Source: Acanthaster planci | Taxonomy: Eukaryota > Echinodermata > Asteroidea > Valvatida > Acanthasteridae | NCBI RefSeq assembly: GCF_001949145.1 | Contig: NW_019091487.1 | Coordinates: 147,683 to 211,682 of the forward strand | Direction of reading: 5' to 3' | Length of the DNA stretch: 64,000 nucleotides | Shown here: positions 21,341 to 33,353 of the stretch, in pieces | Numbering within the stretch: the first letter of the stretch is position 1 | Layout: each line of letters begins with the position of its first letter | Translations under genes and position numbers: made by a program | The notes under the pieces: model-generated | The model's database searches: none | What the model saw: the letters and a program-made list of their open reading frames with translations, nothing else | Told to the model about the DNA's origin: nothing

Positions 21341-24300
21341 ACGTACAGTTAAACTCGCAAAATGAAAAAAAAGGCATTTCTGATTCAAAGGGGGAAAATG
21401 TTTCCTTTCTTCCATATGCTCATTTTTATTTGTGAGTTTTAAGTGGCTATTGTGTTCCTTTTTTTCGCCAAATACATTGAGTTTCAGGTAAATTTTACCT
21501 TCATGTCATGGGAAGAAACCTGCACCCAGTAAATTTTTGTCACAGCGTAACGTGTGAGTGACAAAAACTGGATCAAAATTTCTCGATGATGAAGGAATGG
21601 CGTGAACTTGGCATGTCTGTATCATGTGATGATCACGTGACAGCGCATGCAGGCTTGCAATATGATCCCAACTCGGGCGAATGTTGGAAGTTGCACCAAC
21701 TTTTTGTTTACAACATAACAATTTTGCGAGTAACCCATATATTTTTTGACGAGAATTGACAAAAAAAAAAAAATATCTTCAGAAATGTTGGGATCTTAGA
21801 TATGAGTTAGTAGGAGGTATTTTGGGGGGGTACTTACATGTACAGTTGATATTTTAGGTTTTCAAAATGAATCGCAACTTTTGGTTTTTTTTAAAGCCAA
21901 AAATGATTTTGATTTCGTAACAACTCGAGGAACGAAATGTTACATTGTTATATCAGATTATGACGGCACCTGTATTCTCTATTAGAATGAATTTCATTTG
22001 GAAATTATTCTGATATCAAAATTTACCTTTCTGTTGATAGCTTAGTTAGAAAATAAATAATTTATTTGTTTTGCCAGTGGTATGAAATGTCTTGTGAAAC
22101 AAGTCATCAAAAATGTCACACTCATTACCGAAAAAACAGTGAGAAACAATGAGGTTTTTCCCTTGCAATTATGGTGTAAATCATTATTTTTTAATGTAAA
22201 TGAATTTAATGTAATCAACACATATTAATTGAAAATACATATGAAAATTAAATGGGAAAGTGAAACTGGTCTTGTTTTAAGTGGTCATGGTAATTGTGAT
22301 GTCCCTGAAATACACACTGACCCCCATATTAAAAGAAAGACCCACAAACGTTTGCCTAGTTGAAGTGTCAAACAGTGTATTCAAGGTACTGTGGCTTTAT
22401 ACTTCTACATGCATCTACATGTATGTGTACGTAACAAACCAAGTGACTAAAATGGCCTCTGGAGTATTCAAAAGAGATATCCTCTAGATGAACAAAATCT
22501 CTTGTGAGCCCTTGCCCAATGTGAACAACAAAATGCCCCACAAGTTTAATGCAGTGCATATAGTACAGATCACTTATGGTCTACAGTACAGTACATGTGT
22601 AGAGTGCACTTCATGTACATGTATAGTATGAGTAGACCTTCATGTCAAAGTCCCTTCTTACAATCATTAGCATTTTTTTTATTCCAACTGGCAAACACTA
22701 TGGTACATGTACATCTGTACGAGCATACCATCCATGTCCGCATGGCTTAATTCCAAAGCGCCAAACATGGGCCACTGATTGCTAAAATGACGACCGTGAT
22801 GATATTGAGTCAGTAGGAATAAACCAGCAGCACACAGCCCGGCCATGTCCTTCTAAGCAAACTACCAACATACATGTACAGTCACCCCTGGCTGGGACAA
22901 GAGCTGTGGTGCAATCTGCAAGCAATGAGTGCCCTGCTCTATGACACACTGTTTGTGGCGTGCCCATATACAAATGTACATGTATGTGCAATGGGATCCT
23001 ATCTGTGCAATGCGACTGGTACATGTACATGTAGGTTGTGTACATTGTACGATCCAGCATGACATCGTACCTAGTACATACATGTACATATATGTACAAT
23101 CGTAACGGTATCTGAATCCAACCGTATTAAACCCAACCAATGCACATGCAATATGAACGGTACAACCAGCACCCACTCTTTCAAGCAAAACAACTACTGT
23201 GCAATGTAGAATACCGTAGGTCGGTACACGTTCATGAGCAGACTGCATTCATGAGTCGGCCATATTACATTGAAAGCGCAGATATCGATACAAGTAACTT
23301 AAAAAAAGAAATCAAATCAATAATAAAATGAGATTCAAAATTACAAATTTGATCTTGTCTACTCGGATGAATGATTTCATATTTGCACAACTTAAGAGTT
23401 TTCAACCAGATTTGAAAAAAACAAAAATAATCCAACAGGAGGTACAGGTATGGAACCTGCGCAATAATGAAATAGTCTGGTACCCTAAAACAGAAACAGG
23501 ACACAACAAATGGCTTCCTTGTGAACATTGTTACGGGTACATATCCAGTACATGTATGTGGAGCAATGTACATGTGTAATGTAATAATACAGCACTTGGT
23601 TAAGAGAATAGGTACAATGTCCATATCCTCAATGTAGTGTTGCAGTGTGCAATGTGTATGATTAATTATGAAACCAGCACAGTATTTTCAATGTAAGAAC
23701 AGGGACATGACCTTGCTGCATTACAGCACTAAAACGTCCTTCAAACTCCACAATGAAGTCCATGTACATGCACATGGACATGTACCCCTATATCCTGAGG
23801 GAGTTTTGAAAGTACCAGAGATCAGGGGTCACAGATCAAACAATGGCATTCTAGGTCACTGACATCAGTTCTCACAGACTGGGACCACCTCCCCCCACCT
23901 CCCATGGGTGAAGCAGTGTGTTCAGTTTTCAGAGACTGGTTGAAAAGCACACACTATTTCAGGAATACAGTGTACTGTGTAGGTATATTATCTGATCAGG
24001 TGCCTACCATGTGTACATCACTACATGTACAATGTAGACCTACCTGGACCAGTACTGCAGTGGGTACTAGAACACGGTGAAGCTGAAAGCCATTCTAGAT
24101 GTAGACAAAATAATGTTGGCTCATGTTTGCTATACACTGGTAAACAAACCACAGCTCCAGTAACCATGGTCCATGTGTTAGCTTTTCAACAAAATAACTG
24201 ATCCCTTGCCAGACTTTTTTTATACACAACAGCTGCTCCCATACATGTACATGTACTAGTGTACGCTGTACTTCTTCCGTGACCATTTGCAGAGAGTGAG

Positions 24301-24357
24301 GCAACAAAATGGGACCTTGTTACAAGAAGTTGTCTTTTGTGAAACTGTGAAACAGAT
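21341..24357. other. non-coding stretch
   Basis: AT-rich sequence at 21730-22260 is followed by a dense TACATG cluster at about 22570-23100. Several frames cross that cluster and are low-complexity. No gene was recognised. Confidence 0.5.
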
Positions 24358-24360
24358 TAA

Positions 24361-25198
24361 AGCCCTTTTCACAATACGACAAAACAACTCGCAAGGCTTG
24401 AGACACAATTTTGGAGCGGGGATTGTTTACTTTACAAATCCCAATCGTGTCCATTCACAAGGCACTGTGTAACATTTCACAAGCATTCCTTGAGACGCAA
24501 ACACTTATTCCGCGGGTTGCCAGTGAACTCCACACTTACTGAGCGCAAATACCGCAAGTACCAGCACAATGTGAGGTCAAAGGTTGGAGACCATCGATGA
24601 AAAATGACTGACGCTACATCGGCAGAGTCAAACTTGCAAACTTTCTCTCGGAACCGATGTTTCAGAGAGTACCAAAAAGCAGAAAAGTTCCAAGAAGGGC
24701 TGGGAGTATGATGAGACTCTCAGCCTCATAACTGCTATGGAAAATGCCGCAATTAAGGCGAAAATGGACGGCAGGGTCCACAATAGCCACGTGTGGCGGG
24801 AAGTTGCGGGAGGTATTCCCGATCGCACCGGCGAGCTGTGCCACTATCGCTGGACATGCCTGAAACGTATACGAAGTTAAAGGCATGCGCGCGCTGTGTG
24901 GGGTGTGGAGGTCACTACGCATGCACACTGTGTAGGTTATCGCAGGGGACGTTGTACAATAAACAGTGCGTCCATCCACACGACCGTTTCTCATGAGTTG
25001 CTTGAGAAATCTTCTGCTACTGGAAGATTTTGTCGTAGGTCGGGAGCTCCTCCAAAATATCTCAAGGATTCACTAGGAATGCTTGAAACTCTCAAACATT
25101 AGCGACCTTTCACACAATGGCACGTTTTTAAGATTTCTCAAGCATGAGAAAACTTCTCAAACCTCGCTAATTTTTTTTTTCGTCGTGTGACAAGGGCT
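24361..25198. mobile_element. PIF/Harbinger-type element carrying a Myb/SANT reading frame but no transposase
   Basis: An 838-bp element. It starts AGCCCTTTTCACAATACGAC and, read from the other end, starts AGCCCTTGTCACACGACGAA; a second conserved block follows inside each end (CGCAAGGCTTGAGA and AGCGAGGTTTGAGA). It is flanked by TAA on both sides (24358-24360 and 25199-25201). The 3-bp TAA duplication is the PIF/Harbinger hallmark, and these transposons encode a Myb/SANT-like partner protein next to the transposase. Only the Myb/SANT frame survives here (24608-24880). It is therefore non-autonomous and probably mobilised, if at all, by a transposase from elsewhere. Confidence 0.85.
24604..24880 (+). 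pseudogene. Harbinger Myb/SANT-like DNA-binding protein, frameshifted and truncated
   Basis: From 24608 to the TAA at 24878 an open frame reads ...ESTKKQKSSKKGWEYDETLS, LITAMENAAIKAKMDGRVHN, SHVWREVAGGIPDRTGELCH, YRWTCLKRIRS. Three tryptophans, encoded at 24701, 24794 and 24851 (31 and 19 codons apart), with WxxDET at the start and RTGxxCxxRWxxLK at the end, fit a Myb/SANT-like (trihelix/MADF-type) domain. In intact Harbinger elements this protein imports the transposase and binds the element ends. The frame has no ATG before the domain. An ATG at 24604 opens MTDATSAESNLQTFS in a different frame that stops at 24709-24711, so one indel near 24645-24655 would explain the break. The stop after LKRIRS also removes the usual C-terminal part. 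Confidence 0.72.
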
Positions 25199-25201
25199 TA
25201 A

Positions 25202-28200
25202 TCTGACTTTCTCTCTGTGACAAAATGTACTGCAGAGCATGTTATAATGTGTTTGATCACAACCAAATCAGGCCCAAAGTTTTCATGTACAATTCCACTG
25301 ACCCCACCCCTGAAAAAAACCTATTCTCGCAGACTGACGTACTTATTTAGCTCTCGTCTTTCCGCAATCATTAACTTAATTGGGATATGATGTACAAAAC
25401 CGTGGTTAGCAACAAAACAATAAAATTATCTTTTCTGAGTTACCAAAAGATATGTATAGGAAGTCAGTCATTGTTTATTTCCATGAAAAGAACTGCTTTC
25501 AAAATGCCTACTAAACACGTCTGCTTATATACATGTATATTGTTTGACGAAATTGCACAAGATCTAGTTAAACACTTGTGCACAGACCAACACAAACATA
25601 TTACATGTAAATATATGCTTTCAATATGCATTCATCCTAATATTGAAAATGGCCAATATTGATTTAATTATTGTTGGCTTGGGCCTCTTTAGCTTCTCTT
25701 TGTAAACAAAGATCTCAGGTTCAAAAGAGAAAGCCACAATTTTGAATGAATTAAAACATTAAATAATTAAATAACCCAACAAGTCACTCCAAACATTTTA
25801 TCTAAAAGAGCTTTTCCAACATGGCACCTTAGAAAAGGACAGGAAAAACCTGAGAGATCATAAAAATTTTCAACATAGTATCACGCTCAGCTGATCCAGC
25901 AACTGTAAAGTAAGTGGACATCACACTATCGCTAGCCTGTTTACACAATGTGACCTGTTCCCGCCCAAGCCTACATTTCAAAACTAAAAAAAAAAGAAAG
26001 ACCAAAGACTGAAATTAGAGTAAAGAAGAGAAAAGGGGGCCGAGATTCCTTGGCCTAATTCTTTACAGCAAAGAACTGGGTCGAGCGGGCCATATGACAC
26101 CAGCGACTTAATCCAATCTGTGTTTAGTTATGGCTTGTACTATTTTTTTTTCTTATTTTACGAGCGAGGGAGCGGTTAGTGAGGGATACTGACCCATATG
26201 GAGGAGTGCATATCACACCCCCAATGTCACTAGCCTGGCCTTGTTAAGGGTGTTGGAATGGCCTACTTATGCAGACTGCGATTAGGGTAATTGCTACTAT
26301 GATTTAGCTGGGTGCCACTGAATAGCAAATTTACCATTTCAATATATGCGTGTTGAGGTCACTGTTTAAAGTAACTGAGATGAGGTCACTCCTTCGTTAT
26401 CTCTGAGTCTTGGTGCCCCGCTCCTGGATAAAATAGCATCTTTATGTACATGTACATGTATGTATTGACTGCCCTTCAAGATTTAAGCACTGGTGATGAA
26501 TCACTGCACAGCATTACAGTTAGGCCTTGCTACTTGAGAACACCAACTCAATTACATCATTGAATTCTAGACTGGGGCATTGCAGGAGAGAACATACGTT
26601 GCAAGAGTAAGAAGTTCTCTCACATCAACGGAAGAAAATTACACTGGCTATGTGACATGCAATATAACATTAACCACCCATGGTGACAAAATAGCCAGGA
26701 AGTTAGGGGGCTAAAACCCAGGGCAATGGGCCATAGTAGGAATAGTATAGCACAAGGGGGCCAGACAGGTCAATAAGAGACAAGGACTTGCCTCTGGCAC
26801 TGTAGGACCAATCACAGGCCATTTAGGACCAACTGGAGCACTTAATAAATAGCTGAGAGGGATGACAAGACCTAAACAGCAAATTTGTCAACGACTAAAA
26901 AGCTCATGGTAGTGGAGAGGACGTGGTCATTCCTGTACAGATAATTGGAAAGCTGGATCAGTAGGCAGGAAAGAACAGTCAATCACAGATGTTTTCAAGA
27001 AAAGAGCCAGTTAATCGGTCCTGTTGTGGAAAAGTTTGCACGATGCTTGACTTTTGCTGTATCATACATGTAATATTTTCATATGGACAGTTTTTAATTT
27101 GTTAGCAAGGGATTGCAAGAAAATGAAGGTCATATGCAAACCAACATCAAAATTTCACATTAATTTTAAAAATACATGTACAAAAACATGTACATGTATG
27201 CACCTTGTCCAAAATACATACATATATTTTAAAAATACACGTATGTACCTTGTCCAAATTGTGTAACTTTGTCAAAAGAAGTTACAGCGGTCCACGGGAT
27301 ACTATGAAACACAATTACATGTACATGTAGTCCACAAAACATCTTGCAAATGAGTAGAAATGCAGTGGAAATCTAACTCCTAAGTTTCAAATCTCCTCGG
27401 AAGTTAACCAATCAGAAATTCACACAAACCTCCATGATTCTCTCTGCACCTTCACCCCATCCATTCCATCACCTAGATCAAAGACAGCCATCTAGGCAGA
27501 GCTCCCAACAAAAATGGCACTGCAGACTTACGTCACAAGATCAAAGGCGCCAGCCTAGTTTTTCCGCCATACTCCATATTTCCAAAATATTGCATTTCCT
27601 GTCAAGCAGAAGTTTCAGTGTTTTGGAGAAGGCAACAGAGTGATGCTGGATTCATTTAAACCAAGCTGTACACAACAGCCATTACACTTTATTTCCAAAC
27701 ACATGGCATCCTCAAGTCCACCAACTCACAGACTGAAAATTTCAACCCCTCCTTGAACAGGCCTCCAAAACGAAACAAACCAAAATGGTGGCTCATTCCC
27801 AATTGTGCACACACCGACGAAAACAACACTCCAAAACGATACCATCCCCACAAGCCTAATAAGGGTATCATCATGTCTTCCCGAGGTGAACACACACAAA
27901 AAAGGCCAGTAAATACAGCCAGCTCATTTTGCCTAATGTCTATTCAGTTCTCCCCTCCCAGATGGACAAAGCATCGAGCAAACAACCATTGTGGTCTGCC
28001 CACTGATCCATGCTTACTTGGCTACTGGTTTCCACATTTGCACTCTGCCTGATGGACCAGTTCAATGACCAGCACAAGACCGCCAGCCTGTTATTGTGAA
28101 CCATAGACTAGGTACCTTGTACTTTTTTTTTCCCTCCTCGTCGTTTTTGACATATAACTGTAAGTAGCCAGATTTGAAGCCTTTATTCAGGAAGCAGAAG

Positions 28201-29298
28201 GCTTGTTTGACGACGTTCAAAATAAGAAAAGGAAAAAGAATTCTACTTGGCAAACAAGTGCTTGGCACAAGAGGCAATGTAATACTGCATTAATGCAGTC
28301 CAGGCACGTCCAGGAACACGTGCATATACTGCAGGCAAACAGACACAAGCATGTACATGTACACATTCAGTTGGGAATGTTTCCAATGCAACTGCTAAGA
28401 GCAGAAGCTTGCAGGGCAAAGAGAAGGGTACCAGTTAAACCAGTGCCTGGAAGACATTCATTATGATGGTACTTGTCAGTTCCTGTAGCTCAAAGAAATC
28501 TATATGTATTTACACCTCATCATCCAACAGCGCATTCTGCACCAACTACAGGGTGATAATGAATGAAGAAGACATGGAAGAAATCCAGCCTCAGTGCATG
28601 TATGTCTGTTACTGCAATTCAAATTTATTCCTATCAGTATTACATTCAATTTATTGGTGATTTTCTTTCTCTATATTTCACCCCAAACCAATATTAATAA
28701 AAAATCTGCATCTACAGTATTTTTGTCCAAAATGTTCAACTACCGGTATCAAAGCCAGCAGCAGTGGATGTGAAATATCAAGCTAAATGCTACTTACAGA
28801 AATGATGCCTGAAGAAGTACACCACTTGAAACAAAGTCACTGATTCGTAGTCCACGCCCCCTACTACATGTACAGTGGGCTCTTCTTATGCTAGGAGTGG
28901 TCCAGCCTCTGCTGTTACAATTCCAGAGGAAGAAACAGCCACGTGATAAATCTGCATACAAAATGAAAAGCAAATTACTCACACATTAAGATCATGTGAC
29001 TAATACCAGCCAATCATTTAAGATTCAAAAGAGAGCACGGGACATTGATGGAGTTCACTGACAATTCTACATTACAAATTTAAAATATGGTTTCATTGAA
29101 GAAATCTCTGGTGGGAATCACTCCCTGAGGATAATTGCTTAAAAATTCTGAAACGGCAAGATATAAAATCACTATCAGAAAGGACAAGAGGAAGCTTTCC
29201 CAGAGCTGCTTGTGTATGAACTTACTGTACACACAGAAATTTACTTCATTGGAAAAAAAACAGTAAACAGCAGGACTGTTATGTACATTATCTGGACT
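25202..29298. other. non-coding stretch
   Basis: Low-complexity AT sequence and scattered TACATG words. At 25698-25713 TCTTTGTAAACAAAGA combines two inverted SOX-like ACAAAG words with a forkhead-like TGTAAACA. Frames such as 27434-27643 and 28203-28466 have no recognisable domain. Confidence 0.5.
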
Positions 29299-29317
29299 CC
29301 TGCGTGAATCACGCAGG
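29299..29317. promoter_or_regulatory. perfect 9-1-9 palindrome within a CpG-rich patch
   Basis: CCTGCGTGAATCACGCAGG is a perfect inverted repeat carrying GCGTG in both halves. About 55 bp on, TTTTCGCGC (E2F-like) and the paired words CCACGCG/CGCGTGG at 29380-29402 follow. The patch 29290-29460 is CpG-rich in an AT-rich neighbourhood. A regulatory role is only inferred. Confidence 0.35.
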
Positions 29318-32300
29318 CCCCCAAAATACAAATTTTTAGTAGCTAGGTTTTCACAAGTGAGTTGCCGTGATTTTCGCGCTATCCACGCGCGGCCCGCGTG
29401 GACATTATTTTCTTTAAAAAATCTCCATGGCGGGCGCCGTGTGATTTGCACGTGGACATTTTGCTACTCCAATTTCCTCAGCTAGCCCTACATGTACATG
29501 TACACTGCTTGTGGAAAGCTCTGAGCCACGTTTTGCTTAGCCTTTAACCCTTAACCCCTCACCACAAGTGCTCCAATTCCGTATCCATGGAATTGCACCG
29601 CCACACAGTCGCTGAACTCAGTCACAGCTCCAAGAAAAGTGCAAAGCTATTGAGTGAAAGCTTCCCTTTACTAATACCAAACTCTGGGACTGAGTAGGTC
29701 CCATATGCAAACAAGCCCATGAAACAAGACAAAAACAGGAATCAAACTGAATGACACTTTTTCATCAGAATAGCTGGGATTTCACAATAGCTTACATCTC
29801 AAAATGCTACTGATTTTTTTTTTTTTTTTTGGAAATGGCAGCGGGCCTTAAAAAAGATCTTTCTATGGGGTTTTAGGCAATCCCTGGAGGTCAAGGGTCA
29901 TCAGAGATTCTTAGGAAGGACGTGCTTCTGCAACATTTGCCTGTAGTCTGACTCAGAGTGCCAGCTTTTTCACAAATGGGGCACATGTTTTTTACTTCTT
30001 CACAAGTCACCTGACACTGAACTTTCAAGCTGAGTAACGGCTTGCTTTTTAAAAGCATACAGCTGGGGGGGGGCAGATTGCAGCTGGACAAAAGCGACCA
30101 AGGTACACGTATGTAAGTTGGTGGTCAGGGGTGTCCTACCCAAAAAACCACAAATGTGACAAAGCATGGTCGCATGATAATTCCAACGTGACTCTGGACC
30201 TTCGTTACTAAGGTTGGTTAGGAGAACTTTTGGTGACCTGGTACTCGCACAATGGTTCAACAAGGAAGCAGAAAGTATGTCACATTCTCAAAAGTTCACT
30301 GGGGAAGGCGTGCTTGTCTAGAGAGACTGTGCCTTCCCTTTTTTGACAAATAAAATCACAACTCCAAATCTGGCCACATATATAGTCTCTCGGATGCTGT
30401 GCAGTGTGGCATACTGAGAACTCAGTCCCATTTGGAAATCTAAAAGTGTTTGTTTGGCTAAAACATCAATCAGTTATACAACTTGTCGGTTGTCAGTGCA
30501 TTAAAACTATTGATGTGCAAAACCCAGGCTCATCCATCTAACCCCTCCAGATCCTTCAAAATCCACGAAGCCCATTTGCAAGGATTTTTCACTGATCTGA
30601 AGCAGGGACATTCGCAGCCAAGCCACTGATACTTTTTGGTTTGATACTGGTGCTCCTTGAAAGTCGAATGTGCTAGAGTTCTCACACAATGACCGATTTT
30701 GAAGAATTCAAGAAAAGTTCGTACCGTTGCCATAAACAATGCACAGTATTGTGTACATACCTGTACAAACCAGCCAATTTAGCCAGATATCTACATGTAC
30801 ATCCACTCGGGATTCCTGCATTAACAGTTCCCCTCAATGGAAAAACAGCCAGATGGGGCGAGTGAAACCCCTGCACCACCAGCACTTTCCAGACATGCAC
30901 ACAACTTTACAATGGTAGACCCCAGGGGTCAACGACCGGTACGACCCCATGACCCCTTAATCTGGGGCTCTGTTCTGTGCTAGGGTGAAAGGTGACAGGC
31001 AGAAGGTTAGATAGACTTACAATGTACTCTCCTCGTCCTTACCTTAAACACAATAACTGGAGTGAGGTTTTGACAACATGAAATGAGAATGTACATGTAC
31101 AGCATTTTCATGTACAAGTTCACAAGCAAAACATTAGAAAGGCGGCCAAGCATGGTGACAATTTAACTTGAAGGAAATGGAACTTTTTCAGTAGAGAGGA
31201 AATTCAGCAATGTGAAGTTTCAGCAATGCAAAGTTTAGTTGGGGTTTTTTTTGTGTGTTTTTTACAGACTTCAGTGTTAAGGCAAATGTGCAGTGAGTAC
31301 ACATGTATGCAATTCCAAAACACATGTACTGATATTGATATGTGCCAGTATGTCCACCCATGTGAATTTGCACAGCTTATATATACACACTAGCTTACCG
31401 GGTACAATACATGTACCTGTACGTGTACAGGTAGTCTGGTATAATTATTCTCATATATGTACACATGACACATCCGCAACTAAATAACAAGGCTCTACAC
31501 AGGATGCACTCTCCTTGCTACAATGACTTTAAGAGTTAAAACTTCCAAGCACAAGGCAGTTGCAGGGACCTAACCATTAAAGCCAGGGAGGAAACCATGC
31601 TGTCAACACCAGAAAGCCCCTTGCCCGGCCAAAGGCTCCGTTAGGTCTGATACAGGACAGCACAAAATACAGATACACTCTGCTTGTTATTCTGCTATGT
31701 CACAGCATTGTGCGGTACCTTGGCGGGATCCCTTCCTATCACCCATTGCATGGCATAATGCCAAGGGGCACAGCTTGCCCCCAGCTGCTGTATTTCAAAG
31801 TATGCACTCCTGCAATTGCAGATTGTTGCAGAGGATGAAAGTACATGTACGGTCAGCCATCAGACCTTTGCAGAACTTTAACCCACCAGGGCTGGCTTTT
31901 TTCTAACCTACTTACATGTACACTGTACAGCCACCCAGGGGACTGTCCTGCACCCAATCCTTTTGAATCTTGGCTGTCACTATCAGAACATCTTAAGTTT
32001 AAATTCAATCCAACATTCTTACGGTCATTAATAATTCACAACATCACATGTGCTGGCCTACATGTGTTGATTACATCAACAGGAAAAGCTTTTACAGCAC
32101 CTATATAAGGAAACACGTTTTCTCTGATTATATCTGTTCAAATAAGTATGGAAGCATCAAAATCCAATGCAGACTCATTTGTCTTCAGAGCTCAACTATA
32201 ACAAGCTTAAAAGAGCTTTTTTCTCTTCATGCCAAGTTGCGAATTCTGAATGTAGATAACGTCATTCTGAGACAAAACAGTAAACGAGGGGAACCCTCGC

Positions 32301-32504
32301 CCTGTGATCGTTGTGGATAAACCCTGTGCATGCCAAATAATGCATGCAGCCATTTTATCTATATGCCAGATTTAAGGCACAAAGTATCCATGCAACAAAG
32401 GTTTCTTAAAATCACTTTATTGTGCATGTTTAAACTCTTCCTTGGTGTATGAACAGTTTAAAATTTTGCTGGAGTTAAGTGGACTGTGAAGTGTATCGGT
32501 ACCT

Positions 32505-32926
32505 TTATAAACATTAAAAGTTGACCAGGCTGTTCCAGACAAGTGAGACACTGTTTCAGTTCACGTGTTTCCATGTCCAAAGTCTGAACCCCAAATTTGC
32601 TCTTTAATTAAAATATTTATGAGAAAAGGTTGCTGGCTGGCTTACTGCCATACTCTCAGAGGAAATGGAAATGTCCAATAGCCAAGTACCGGTGCATGTA
32701 CATGTATGTTGTGCACAAATCAATGCAATGCAAAGCAAAGGCTCATTACCTTGGATTACTAAGTACGTCATATTTTGCTCATGAATATCCAAATTTATTT
32801 TAGCATAAAAATGAAAATGACCCTAAATGAAGATAAAATGGTAGAACAACAATTGGAAATAGGGTTAATTGAAACACAAAGGTGCAATTTCAAGAGTTTC
32901 AGCTATTACATGGTCCTTTTAAAGGG
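32505..32926 (+). repeat. dispersed ~430-bp repeat, copy B
   Basis: Direct-orientation homolog of 16395-16826, carrying the same ordered blocks. It has an extra insertion of GTACCGGTGCATGTACATGT-type palindromic sequence at about 32687-32710, showing that the TACATG microsatellite can arise or insert inside an older repeat. Confidence 0.65.
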
Positions 32927-33234
32927 GAATTTCTGAAGATGCCCGCACACATAAAAACTAGTGTCCATCATCTAAAAAAAGTTTCCCAGATAACAATAAC
33001 TGTGCAGTATCTTGTTTACGCCTTTATGACAACTGTGGGCATAGAAGGTTTCAAGAAAATATAAATATGCCACAGAATTTGCCACTGACCATTTGACTCC
33101 ACAGAATTCTTCTACTCTCCCCTTCCCCACTCTGATATCATGAGGCAGGTGCAAGCTAACTAGATATGATCCCTGATGTTGTAGATGACATACATTGTAA
33201 AATAACTCCCAGGAGATGCTACATGTAGTCTACG

Positions 33235-33353
33235 GCTGCATCCAAAACGGGCTTCTAGGGCTATGGCTAGGTCTACTGTCAGCATTTCCCTGGGTAGCAA
33301 TATTTCCAATGGTTTAACACCAAGACTGTAGATGAGATGGATTTGGATGCAGC
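33235..33353 (+). mobile_element. 119-bp MITE with GCTGCATCCAAA inverted ends
   Basis: Starts GCTGCATCCAAAACGGGC and ends TTTGGATGCAGC, perfect 12-bp terminal inverted repeats. The interior GCTTCTAGGGCTATGGCTAG is shared with 14527-14626. Tips of this kind are common on PIF/Harbinger-type MITEs of marine invertebrates, but I do not see a convincing target duplication, so the superfamily is left open. Confidence 0.65.

Noticed and set aside
29080-29451. 123-codon minus-strand frame starting in the CpG-rich patch
   Set aside because: No domain, AT-rich interior with no splice support; kept only as context for the CpG patch.
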